Below the pieces are notes generated by a model that was not told the DNA's origin, ran no database searches, and saw only the letters and a program-made list of their open reading frames with translations. The translations under genes and the position numbers were made by a program. A DNA stretch of 64,000 bases from Chitinimonas sp. BJYL2 (GTDB lineage Bacteria; Pseudomonadota; Gammaproteobacteria; Burkholderiales; Chitinimonadaceae), in the NCBI RefSeq assembly GCF_027257935.1, contig NZ_JANZKW010000005.1:148546-212545 (forward strand), written 5' to 3'. Of this stretch, positions 8,642 to 19,303 are shown in pieces (within the stretch, counting starts at the first letter, position 1; the number at the start of each line of letters is the position of its first letter).

Positions 8642-9355
8642 TCAGCAATCAACCGCGGTCACCGAGCTTCCCTTGAATCCGGTTGCAGCCTTGCTCAGAG
8701 CGGCCTTGGCCGATGCGGGCACCTGACGGATCTGCACGATCTTGCCCTGTGTGTCACCACGCTCACGGACAATCGCCGAGCGTACACCCTTGCCGCGAAT
8801 CACGTCGAGTCGCCGCTTGGCGGCCTCCTCGCTGGAAAAGAGTCCGAGTGAAATCGCATGATTCCAGCGGCTGCCATCGTTGACCACGAAGAAGTCCTCC
8901 ACGCCCAAGGCTTTGAGCTCATCGGCCTTCTTCTGGGCGTCGGCCAGATTGGGGCGCTGCGGGATAAACACCCAGTAACGTTTGGGACTATCCGGTTCCG
9001 CAGCCTGCACCTTGATTTCACCACCGAGCTTGAGTGCCGCCAGCTGTTTTCGCACATTGGGCAGGTCTTCGGGCAACACACCGCGCCAATCAAAGCAGGC
9101 CAATGCGGGCGGCGTCGCGGCGGCGTCCACGGGGATCTCGTCCGGCACCGGGGTATCGGGGAATGCGTCCTCGGTGCCGGGCGGTGTCAGCTCCGGCGTG
9201 GTCGCCACCTTGGGCGGCGCCGGAACGACGATCCGGACCTGCTCGGCCTTGACGAGGCGGGATTGCCAGTCCACCGGCGGCGGGGGCTCTACCAGCCGGG
9301 TGTAGCCAAAGAACAGCAGATTGGCGAGGATCAGCAGCAGAAATAACCACTTCAT
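8642..9355 (-). CDS. SPOR-domain envelope protein
   Basis: A 237-residue protein starting MKWLFLLLILANLLFFGY, a single N-terminal membrane anchor, then a Pro-rich linker and a C-terminal SPOR-type domain (about residues 130-210: PKRYWVFIPQ, AQKKADELKALGV and HAISLGLFSSEEAAKRRLD). SPOR domains bind denuded septal peptidoglycan, so it probably acts in the periplasm near the division site. The start at 9355 was chosen because it begins the signal anchor. It lies 4 bp downstream of coaX as the last gene of a wrbA-DUF2069-birA-coaX series. Confidence 0.85.
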   Translation of the reverse strand: MKWLFLLLILANLLFFGYTRLVEPPPPVDWQSRLVKAEQVRIVVPAPPKVATTPELTPPGTEDAFPDTPVPDEIPVDAAATPPALACFDWRGVLPEDLPNVRKQLAALKLGGEIKVQAAEPDSPKRYWVFIPQRPNLADAQKKADELKALGVEDFFVVNDGSRWNHAISLGLFSSEEAAKRRLDVIRGKGVRSAIVRERGDTQGKIVQIRQVPASAKAALSKAATGFKGSSVTAVDC

Positions 9356-9359
9356 GGAT

Positions 9360-10121
9360 TCAGGCGTCCTGTTCGGGCATGTCGCCGGCGCCAAGCTGCG
9401 CCAGACCATCCAGCACCAGATTATCAACGGCGATCAAGGGCACGGCCAGTGCTGCTTGCAATTGGGGCGCCAAGACGTCGGCGTCGCCACCGGACAACAA
9501 TACGGTGGCGGTGCGACCGGTGCGCTGCGACAGGCGCTGCTGCATCTGCAGGATGGCGCCGGTCAGCGCCAGCAGGGCGCCATTCACGATGGCCTCACCC
9601 GTGGATCGGGGAAAGTCGACGGCGTCGCCCTCGGGCAAACCCAGATCTGCCGTGCCTTGGGCCAGGGCGGCTCGCATGAGACGAAAACCGGGGACGATGA
9701 TGCCACCAAGAAAATCCCCCTCGCGGCTCAGCGCATCCACAGTCATGGCGGTACCGGCCATGACGACGACCGTATCGCCAGTGTGATGGCGACGCGCACC
9801 CAGCAGGGCCGCCCACCGATCGGCGCCCAAGCGGGCTGGTTCGCGGTAATGGTTACGCAGGCCGCCTTGCTCTGCAGCCGCTTGCAACCAGACGATGGGC
9901 AGCGGGGCGAGCAAAGCGGCCAATGCCGCTGCGCGCGCAGGCCCGGCAACATTGCAGCCCACCGCCTTGGCCGGTGCCGGCAAGGCGGCCAATCCGGCCT
10001 GCCAAGCGGACAGATCGGCGTAATCCGCCACCCCCTGATGCAAACGGACAGCGCCCTGCTGGAGTGCCCATTTGAGGCGGGTGTTGCCCGCATCGAGCAG
10101 CAAGGTGGCGGCGCCGCTCAT
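9360..10121 (-). CDS. coaX: Type III pantothenate kinase
   Basis: Catalyses the first committed step of coenzyme A synthesis. The phosphate-binding N-terminus LLLDAGNTRLKWA (7-19), the central GADRWAALLGARR and the TAMTVDALSREGDFLGG block identify the CoaX class, not the CoaA type. Length is 253 residues. Its ATG overlaps the birA stop by 4 bp. The birA-coaX pair is common in betaproteobacteria. Confidence 0.95.
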   Translation of the reverse strand: MSGAATLLLDAGNTRLKWALQQGAVRLHQGVADYADLSAWQAGLAALPAPAKAVGCNVAGPARAAALAALLAPLPIVWLQAAAEQGGLRNHYREPARLGADRWAALLGARRHHTGDTVVVMAGTAMTVDALSREGDFLGGIIVPGFRLMRAALAQGTADLGLPEGDAVDFPRSTGEAIVNGALLALTGAILQMQQRLSQRTGRTATVLLSGGDADVLAPQLQAALAVPLIAVDNLVLDGLAQLGAGDMPEQDA

Positions 10122-11085
10122 GCCACCCGCCTCAGGCTCACTTCACCGGCATGCACCCGGCGCTCGCCCCCGGCACACGCAAAGCGCAGCGCACCATCCG
10201 GCGCCACCCCCAATGCCACGCCGTCGATTACCTCGCCATTCGTTTGCAGCAATCGTGCCGGGCCACCCTGCATCAGGTGCCGGCGCTCCCACTCATCAAC
10301 CAGCGGGGCAAACCCCTGGGCTTCAAAGGCCGGCAGGGTCCGCGCCAGCTCGGCCAGCACGGCCGCCAGCAGGCGATTACGCCCCCCCGAGTAACCCAGC
10401 AAGGTCAGTGATTGGGCTGGTTGGTCCAGCGAGGCACGCACCGCCTCGGACAAACGCAGGTTCAGGCCTATGCCGATCACCACTGCGGACGGCCCCTCAG
10501 ACTCCCCCGACAATTCAATCAGGATGCCACCCAGCTTGTCGCCCTGAAGGGTCACGATATCGTTGGGCCACTTGAGGCGTGCATCCGCCACACCCAAGCC
10601 TTCCAGCGCTCGTGCGACGGCTAGTCCCACAGCCAGACTGAGCCCTGACAGATCGGCCACACCCAGGTTGAAGCGCCATAGCAGGGAGAACATCAGTGCA
10701 TCACCCAACTCCCCCTGCCAGCGCCGGCCACGGCGGCCGCGCCCCTGGGTCTGCCGCTCCGCGGCGTACACCAGCCCGCTGGGCGCCCCGTGCTGGGCCG
10801 CCTTGAGCAAGGCCGAATTGGTGGAATCGATTTCGGTGTGGACCTGCAGATCGAAATAGCACGCTGCCCCACCCAGCGCCTGCGCCACCGTGGCCTCATC
10901 CAGCCAGTCGATCGCGCGCTCCAGCCGATAGCCACGGCCTTTCACCGTCTGGATGGCCGCCCCCTGCTCCGCGGCCGCGCCCAAGGCCAGCGACACACTG
11001 GCGCGCGAGATGCCTAGCTCGGCCGCCAGCTCGGTACCAGAGCGAAAGCGGCTGGCGTCGAGCAGTTTGAGCAGCGGGAACGGGT

Positions 11086-11089
<4 letters not shown>
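10118..11089 (-). CDS. birA: Biotin-protein ligase / biotin operon repressor
   Basis: Attaches biotin to acetyl-CoA carboxylase BCCP and, because an N-terminal winged helix is present, may also repress biotin genes. The HTH spans about residues 8-55 (SGTELAAELGISRASVSLAL). The ligase domain shows the adenylate-binding AERQTQGRGRRGRRW and KWPNDI motifs, followed by GGILIE. The ATG at 11089 gives 323 residues; upstream in-frame sequence overlaps the DUF2069 gene and looks out of character. It is linked by 4-bp overlaps to genes on both sides. bioA lies 4 kb away and is a possible target. Confidence 0.95.
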
Positions 11090-12059
<970 letters not shown>

Positions 12060-12160
12060 TCAGGTCTCTCTGGGACGGTGCGCTATTATAGGGGCCCCGG
12101 CACGATACAGCGCAGCGCTGCCTGTTTCCTTGTGCCGCTCCTGAAAGCCCGATCCGCCTC

Positions 12161-13393
12161 ATGCCCAGCCTGTCCGACTACCGCCGCCAACTGATCAGCA
12201 ATCTGCCTGCGCCGCTGGATTTCGCCCTGTTCCTGTTCCGGCGCCTGCGCGAAGCCCGCTGTCTGGATGCCGCCGGCAGCCTCACCTTTACCACCCTGCT
12301 GGCCCTGGTGCCGTTCCTGACGATTGCGCTGACGACCATCGCCGCCTTCCCGATGTTCGAAGATGTCTCCACGCGCTTCAAGATTTTCCTGCTGACCAAT
12401 CTGGTGCCGGATTCGGCCGGGCGCATCATCACCGTGTATATGCGCCAGTTCACCGAGAACACCGGCAAGCTAACCGCCGTGGGCATGGCCACGCTGGGAC
12501 TCACGGCGCTGGCGATGATCAACACCATCGATCGCAGCTTCAACCGGATATGGCGCATCGAGCGCTCGCGTCCCTGGCTGACCAAGACACTGACCTACTG
12601 GGCCATGTTGACCCTGGGCCCCCTGCTGCTGGGCGTGGGGCTGACGCTGGCGGGCTGGCTCTCGGAACAGGTGGATAACACCGGGCTGGCCTTCGTGCTC
12701 AGCAGCGGCGGCATCTTTCTGGCACTGGCGGGCTTTACCTTGCTGTACCGCATGGTGCCCAACTGCCCGGTCCCGACCTCGCATGCCTTGGCAGGCGCCA
12801 CATTCACGACCGGCGCGCTGATGGCAATGAAGGCACTGTTCGGGCTGTACGTGAAGAAATTTGCCTCGTTCAAGCTGATCTACGGCGCCTTCGCCAGCCT
12901 GCCCATCTTCCTGATCTGGCTCTACCTGATCTGGGTGATCGTGCTCGCGGGCGCGGTACTCAGTGCGGCACTCTCCTACTGGCACGGTGAAGCCTGGCGA
13001 CGCCGGCCGCATCCGGGCCAGCAGCTCTATGACGCAACCCGCCTGCTGCTCAAACTGGACGACGCCCGCCGCGATGGCAAGACGCTGAGCGTGCACCGCC
13101 TGCGCCGTGCCCTGTCGCTGGGGCAGGACGAACTGTTTGCCTTGCTGGAGAAGCTGGCCGAGAAAGGCTGGACCCAGCCCACCCGACAAGATGGCTGGGT
13201 GCTGGCCACCGCACTGGAACGCATCACCCTGGCTGAGCTCTACCACCTGCTGGTGACCCGCCCGGTGGCCCCCCCTCGCGCCAGCGATAGTCTGCATGAG
13301 CTACTCAGCGAGCGCTTCCAGCAGATCGACATGACGCTGGACACCACGCTGGCCGAGCTGGCCCGCAAGCAGCGCGGTCAGGCTGACGCCTAA
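12161..13393 (+). CDS. YihY/BrkB family inner-membrane protein
   Basis: A 410-residue polytopic membrane protein of the YihY (formerly misnamed RNase BN) family; the biochemical function is unsettled. The conserved N-terminal AAGSLTFTTLLALVPFLTI and central GAxFTTG and LYVKKFASFKLIYGAFASLPIFLIWLYL stretches are present, with about six membrane helices up to residue 275. The C-terminal 130 residues form a soluble domain resembling a winged helix (VHRLRRALSLGQDELFALLEKLAEKGW). The stop codon overlaps the stop of the convergent PilZ gene. Confidence 0.9.
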   Translation: MPSLSDYRRQLISNLPAPLDFALFLFRRLREARCLDAAGSLTFTTLLALVPFLTIALTTIAAFPMFEDVSTRFKIFLLTNLVPDSAGRIITVYMRQFTENTGKLTAVGMATLGLTALAMINTIDRSFNRIWRIERSRPWLTKTLTYWAMLTLGPLLLGVGLTLAGWLSEQVDNTGLAFVLSSGGIFLALAGFTLLYRMVPNCPVPTSHALAGATFTTGALMAMKALFGLYVKKFASFKLIYGAFASLPIFLIWLYLIWVIVLAGAVLSAALSYWHGEAWRRRPHPGQQLYDATRLLLKLDDARRDGKTLSVHRLRRALSLGQDELFALLEKLAEKGWTQPTRQDGWVLATALERITLAELYHLLVTRPVAPPRASDSLHELLSERFQQIDMTLDTTLAELARKQRGQADA

Positions 13394-14964
13394 CTCACGA
13401 ACTCGAAGGACTCAAAGCCCACCGCCTGCTCATGCAGGCGCATGGCTCGCACTGTGCGCTCGCCGGATTCCGTGTAGATCAGCAGCTCGCGCATGGGGCC
13501 GAAGGAGCCACGCGCGGCCACAATCAAGGGCGGCTGTTTGAGTGGCGCCACCTCGGGCAGGATCAGACAGGGCTGGAAGGTGGCACCGGCATGAGCAATG
13601 GTGGGGCGCAGCATGCCCGGCTCGCCACCCGGTGCCAGTATCTGTACGCCCACCTCCACCGTATCGGCATCCTCCATCGCCTGCAGCCAGCGGATGCAAC
13701 CCACCAGCCAGGCCTCGCCGGGATGCGCACGCAGGCCGACGATATCCCCGACACGGTAACCGCCGTGCTGGGGCAAGGGCTGCAAGCGCAGCGCATAGCC
13801 ACCGGGGCTTTCGTTGATGACCATCCAGGCGTCCGGCGCCCCATAGACGGTGCCGGCCACACTTTGCGGGCCGGATTCGGTGATTTCGATTTCATCACCC
13901 AACACCACCGGTTGCAGCAAGGGTTGCGAGCCATTCAGATAGAAGGCTGTCATCCGCATGCCCCCCGTCATCTCCACCTTGGCATTGGCGCGGATGCGAG
14001 GAAACGTACGCTTGGGGGGAATACTCCACTGCCGTGATACACGCCGCAGCAGGTCGATCCAGGTCTGCGCCTTGGCGCGATCATTCACGGTGGGCAGCTT
14101 CTGTTCCACCGAGGCCATGGCTTTGTGCAGCTGCCGGGCCATTTCTACCGTATCGAGCAGGATCGCATTGCTGCGATCCACCTCCAGCGGCCGCTGACCC
14201 ACGAACTCCGGGGCCATATCGCTTTCCAGGCGGATCAAAAAGCAGCCTGCCGGGCTGGGCGTGGTGCTCATGGGCTGAAAGCTCGCCATGGCACCGTAGC
14301 TCTTGATCAGATCCTGGATCTTTTCATGCTCTAGCGGATGAAAACGGTACGGGTCCACCAGCGCCAACAGCAGCATCTGTTTGTACATGCCGCCGATGGT
14401 CTTGATCGGGTGATCGGCACTCTCGGGCAAATCAATGAGCTTGTGCTGGATCACGTAGCGGAAGAGCGCGTGTATCTCATACCAGACGCCGGGTGGTACT
14501 GGCAGGTAGCTACGCGCACACACCCACAGCAGCTTGTTGTGATTGGTGAACAGCGACAGGATCAGCTCGGGAATCTGCTTGTTACCCAGGCTGAACCGCG
14601 CCGACAGACGATCGCGCAGGATCAGCTTGTAGGCATTCAAAAGTTCGAGGCGCAGATTGCGCGCCAGCGCAGCCGCCTGTCGGGCCTTCTCCTTGGCGGG
14701 TGCCGCGGCGGAGGCATAGGTACCCTCCAGCGGCGCATCGAGCAGATCGATGGCAACCTGATAGTGCTCGACCAGCTTGAAGCGCGCGTCCTGATCGAGC
14801 TTGATCCGGTTCAGTGTCGTCAAAGCGTCATAGATCGCCCGTGCCGTCTCCAGCACATTGGCCGGCGGCAAGGAGACCAGCCAGGCCTTCACGGCCTTGG
14901 GGTTGGTTTCAACCGAAATGGCCGAGCCGCTGATCGGCTCCGGCACAGTGAGTTCGAGCGTCAT
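13390..14964 (-). CDS. PilZ-type protein with large N-terminal domain
   Basis: A 524-residue soluble protein. The C-terminal half has a PilZ-like cyclic-di-GMP signature: RTFPR (about 316-320) fits RxxxR and NESPGG (about 383-388) fits the N/DxSxxG motif. The N-terminal 300 residues are largely helical and Ala/Leu-rich and match no domain I can name. The start was set at ATG 14964 (MTLELTVPEP) rather than a TTG 13 codons upstream. It is probably a c-di-GMP effector; the output is unknown. It is monocistronic, 57 bp downstream of bioA on the same strand, and convergent with the YihY gene. Confidence 0.7.
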   Translation of the reverse strand: MTLELTVPEPISGSAISVETNPKAVKAWLVSLPPANVLETARAIYDALTTLNRIKLDQDARFKLVEHYQVAIDLLDAPLEGTYASAAAPAKEKARQAAALARNLRLELLNAYKLILRDRLSARFSLGNKQIPELILSLFTNHNKLLWVCARSYLPVPPGVWYEIHALFRYVIQHKLIDLPESADHPIKTIGGMYKQMLLLALVDPYRFHPLEHEKIQDLIKSYGAMASFQPMSTTPSPAGCFLIRLESDMAPEFVGQRPLEVDRSNAILLDTVEMARQLHKAMASVEQKLPTVNDRAKAQTWIDLLRRVSRQWSIPPKRTFPRIRANAKVEMTGGMRMTAFYLNGSQPLLQPVVLGDEIEITESGPQSVAGTVYGAPDAWMVINESPGGYALRLQPLPQHGGYRVGDIVGLRAHPGEAWLVGCIRWLQAMEDADTVEVGVQILAPGGEPGMLRPTIAHAGATFQPCLILPEVAPLKQPPLIVAARGSFGPMRELLIYTESGERTVRAMRLHEQAVGFESFEFVS

Positions 14965-15021
14965 AAGATTCGCGATGGCATACCTGTATTGTTCATAGCC
15001 CAAGTCGTCGCCCTAGGCGAG

Positions 15022-16338
15022 CTAGCGCAGCCCCTGATCGAGCAAATCCTGCATCACGGCAAAGGCCTGTCGTAATTGTGCGGGAGTAATGACATAAGGG
15101 GGCATCAGGTAGACCGTATTGCCCACCGGTCGCAACAGCAAGCCGCGCGCCAGTGCTGTGCTGAACCAGCGGCCGGCAAAGCCCGGCTCCGCATTGGCAA
15201 CCTCATAGGCCCAGATCATCCCCAGCTGGCGCGGGTGCCGCACATCAGGGTGCGCAGCCAGCCGGGCAAAGTCCGTCGCCACGGCGGCGGCAGTCTGGCG
15301 GTTCTGCACCAGCACGTCATCGTCTGCAAAGATCGCCAGCACTTCGAGCGCGGCACGGCAGGCCAATGCGTTACCGGTATAACTATGGCTGTGCAGGAAG
15401 CCGCGCGTCACATCGTCGTCGTAAAACGCTGCGTAGACCTCATCTGTCGTCAGCACGGCCGACAAAGGCAGGTAGCCGCCGGTAATGCCCTTGGACAGGC
15501 AGATGAAATCCGCGCGGATGCTTGCTTGCTCGCACGCGAACATCGTCCCCGTACGGCCAAAGCCCATGGCGATCTCATCGGCAATCAGGTGTACGCCGTA
15601 TTCATCGCACAGTGCGCGCGCACGACGCAGATAGGCTGGGTGGTACATCGCCATGCCGGCAGCGCCCTGGCACAGGGGCTCGACAATCAATGCGGCCAGC
15701 TCGCCGGCTTGCCGCTGGAACAACCTCTCCAGATCGTCGGCCGCCCGCAGCGCATAGGCTTCGGCGCTCTCGCCTGCGTCGGCCAGGCGCCAGTCAGGTG
15801 ACATCACGCGGTGCGTTGCGCGCAGCAAGGGGGCGTAGGTGGCGCTGAACAAGGGCACATCGGTCACGCTGAGTGCACCGAGGGTCTCGCCGTGATAGCT
15901 GTTCTGCAGGCTCACAAAGCCCGTCTTGTGATCCTGGCCGCGGTTGCGCCAATAGTGGTAACTCATCTTGAGCGCGATTTCGGTCGCGCTGGCGCCATCC
16001 GAACCGTAGAACGCATGCCCCAGCCCTGTCAGGCGAGCGAGCTTTTCCGATAGCTCGACAACAGGCTGCTGGGTAAAGCCCGCCAGTATCACGTGCTCCA
16101 GCTTGCCGAGCTGATCCACCAATGCCGCGTTGATACGCGGATTGGCATGGCCGAACAGGTTGACCCACCAGCTGCTCACGCCGTCCAGAAAACGATGGCC
16201 CTCAAAATCCTCCAGCCACACACCTTCGCCGCGCGACACCGGCACGATGGGCAGACTTTCATGGCGCTTCATCTGGGTACAGGGGTGCCACACGGCCTGT
16301 CGGCTGCGGGCAAGCCACTCGTCGTTACGCGAACTCAT
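15022..16338 (-). CDS. bioA: Adenosylmethionine-8-amino-7-oxononanoate aminotransferase
   Basis: PLP-dependent class III aminotransferase making 7,8-diaminopelargonate in biotin synthesis, using SAM as amino donor. The BioA-specific N-terminus VWHPCTQMKRHE (16-27) and GVSSWWVNLFGH are present; the PLP site shows IADEIAMGFGRTG and the Schiff-base lysine in LSKGITGGYLPLSAVL. Length is 438 residues, slightly longer than the usual 430. Other bio genes are not in the window; birA lies nearby on the same strand but is not contiguous. Confidence 0.96.
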   Translation of the reverse strand: MSSRNDEWLARSRQAVWHPCTQMKRHESLPIVPVSRGEGVWLEDFEGHRFLDGVSSWWVNLFGHANPRINAALVDQLGKLEHVILAGFTQQPVVELSEKLARLTGLGHAFYGSDGASATEIALKMSYHYWRNRGQDHKTGFVSLQNSYHGETLGALSVTDVPLFSATYAPLLRATHRVMSPDWRLADAGESAEAYALRAADDLERLFQRQAGELAALIVEPLCQGAAGMAMYHPAYLRRARALCDEYGVHLIADEIAMGFGRTGTMFACEQASIRADFICLSKGITGGYLPLSAVLTTDEVYAAFYDDDVTRGFLHSHSYTGNALACRAALEVLAIFADDDVLVQNRQTAAAVATDFARLAAHPDVRHPRQLGMIWAYEVANAEPGFAGRWFSTALARGLLLRPVGNTVYLMPPYVITPAQLRQAFAVMQDLLDQGLR

Positions 16339-16498
16339 GCTGCAGTGAACCTGTCTGTGTCAGCCAATGCTGCGGTGGGGAGCGCTTGTACGTGGCTTGC
16401 CTCGGGCTGTAAAGCTTTGCCGCCACGGTGTCGCACCCTTACCACCAATAAGCCGATCTGGCTTAGGCTCTCCCCCTGTCCCGCAACCGGAATCCACC

Positions 16499-16879
16499 GT
16501 GAATCGCCCTCTGATCCTGTTTGCCGCCCTCGGCGGCTTTAGTGGCGTTGCACTCGGCGCGTTTGCCGCCCACGGCCTCAAGCACAGCCTCCCCCCCGAT
16601 ATGCTGCCCGTCTTCCAGACCGGCACGCACTACCAGCTATTGCATAGTTTGGCCCTCCTTGCCCTGGGCCTGGCCGGCAGCCCGCTGGGCAAATACGGCC
16701 ACTGGGCAGGGCATGCCTTTGCTGCAGGCATCGTGCTGTTTTCGGGCAGTCTTTACCTGCTGGCGCTGACCGGTATTCGACCGCTCGGCGCCATCACCCC
16801 GCTCGGCGGCCTGGCCTTTCTGGCTGGCTGGGCCTGCCTGGCACTGGCTGGCTGGCGCCACCGCGCCGACGGCAACTGA
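16499..16879 (+). CDS. DUF423 (YgdD-like) inner-membrane protein
   Basis: A 126-residue protein with four hydrophobic segments and the DUF423 signature GVALGAFAAHGLK (about residues 15-27) and the FQTGTHYQLLHSLALL block. The function is unknown. The GTG at 16499 gives MNRPLILFAALGG, the family-like start; upstream in-frame codons are not plausible. It diverges from bioA with 160 bp between them and is followed by the groES promoter. Confidence 0.88.
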   Translation: MNRPLILFAALGGFSGVALGAFAAHGLKHSLPPDMLPVFQTGTHYQLLHSLALLALGLAGSPLGKYGHWAGHAFAAGIVLFSGSLYLLALTGIRPLGAITPLGGLAFLAGWACLALAGWRHRADGN

Positions 16880-16940
16880 GCGCGTACCACTTGGACCCTG
16901 CGCTTATTCATCAATATTCATCCACCAACGATCCCCTGCT

Positions 16941-16967
16941 CTTGAAATGGACATGGGCCGCCCCTAT
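16941..16967 (+). promoter_or_regulatory. Heat-shock (sigma-32) promoter of groESL
   Basis: CTTGAAA (16941-16947), a 13-bp spacer and CCCCTAT (16961-16967) match the RpoH consensus CTTGAAA-N11-16-CCCCATnT closely. It sits just ahead of the CIRCE operator and about 100 bp before groES. Confidence 0.85.
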
Positions 16968-16969
16968 CA

Positions 16970-16996
16970 TTAGCACTCGTTAGCAATGAGTGCTAA
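16970..16996. promoter_or_regulatory. CIRCE operator (HrcA binding site)
   Basis: TTAGCACTC (16970-16978), nine spacer bases, then GAGTGCTAA (16988-16996): an exact match to the CIRCE consensus. It lies immediately downstream of the sigma-32 -10 element, so HrcA would block initiation. hrcA itself is not in the window. Confidence 0.95.
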
Positions 16997-17064
16997 CAGC
17001 AGATATCGAACCCTTTGATTTTTGCCTGTTATGGCATTCACACGTTTTCCATCAGGAGCACACC

Positions 17065-17355
17065 ATGAAGATTCGTCCCCTGCACGACCGCGTTGTCATC
17101 AAGCGCGTCGAAGCCGAAGAAAAGACCGCCTCGGGCATCGTTCTGCCAGGCAATGCTGCTGAAAAGCCCGACATGGGCGAAGTGGTATCGGTCGGTACCG
17201 GCAAGATCCTTGAAAACGGCTCGGTCCGCGCCCTGCAGGTCAAGGCTGGCGACAAGGTGATCTTCGGCAAGTACAGCGGCCAGACCGTGAAGGTAGATGG
17301 CAACGAACTGCTGGTCATGCGCGAAGAAGACATCATGGGCGTGGTAGAAGCCTGA
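17065..17355 (+). CDS. groES: Co-chaperonin GroES
   Basis: Ten-kilodalton lid of the GroEL chaperonin, 96 residues. [28 protein letters not shown] is the canonical beginning, the mobile loop is present, and it ends [10 protein letters not shown]. The ATG at 17065 follows a good ribosome site (AGGAG at 17055-17059). Dual sigma-32/CIRCE control lies upstream. The gap to groEL is 131 bp, longer than usual, and contains hairpins. Confidence 0.97.
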   Translation: MKIRPLHDRVVIKRVEAEEKTASGIVLPGNAAEKPDMGEVVSVGTGKILENGSVRALQVKAGDKVIFGKYSGQTVKVDGNELLVMREEDIMGVVEA

Positions 17356-19127
<1,772 letters not shown>

Positions 19128-19152
19128 TCCCGGCTCTACAACAGCCAAAGCA

Positions 19153-19184
19153 AAGAAGCCCCGCAAATGCGGGGCTTCTTTTTG
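19153..19184 (+). terminator. Intrinsic terminator after groEL
   Basis: A 12-bp perfect stem AAGAAGCCCCGC/GCGGGGCTTCTT with an AAAT loop, ending in a T run (19178-19183). Confidence 0.92.
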
Positions 19185-19248
19185 CCAAATTGCAAAGATT
19201 CATGCCAACATGCTAAAAATGTCATTGATGTAATTTATTCTGGCATTA

Positions 19249-19266
19249 AACGGTTTCAATACCGTT
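19249..19266. repeat. Inverted repeat upstream of the Ig-repeat lipoprotein gene
   Basis: AACGGT-TTCAAT-ACCGTT, a perfect 6-bp inverted repeat, lies 38 bp before the chosen ATG and just after an A/T-rich stretch (19228-19240) that could hold a -10. It could be an operator or a 5'-UTR hairpin. Confidence 0.4.
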
Positions 19267-19303
19267 CCTGCGATTGTCAGCAAATTATTCAGAGGAAACC
19301 GAT

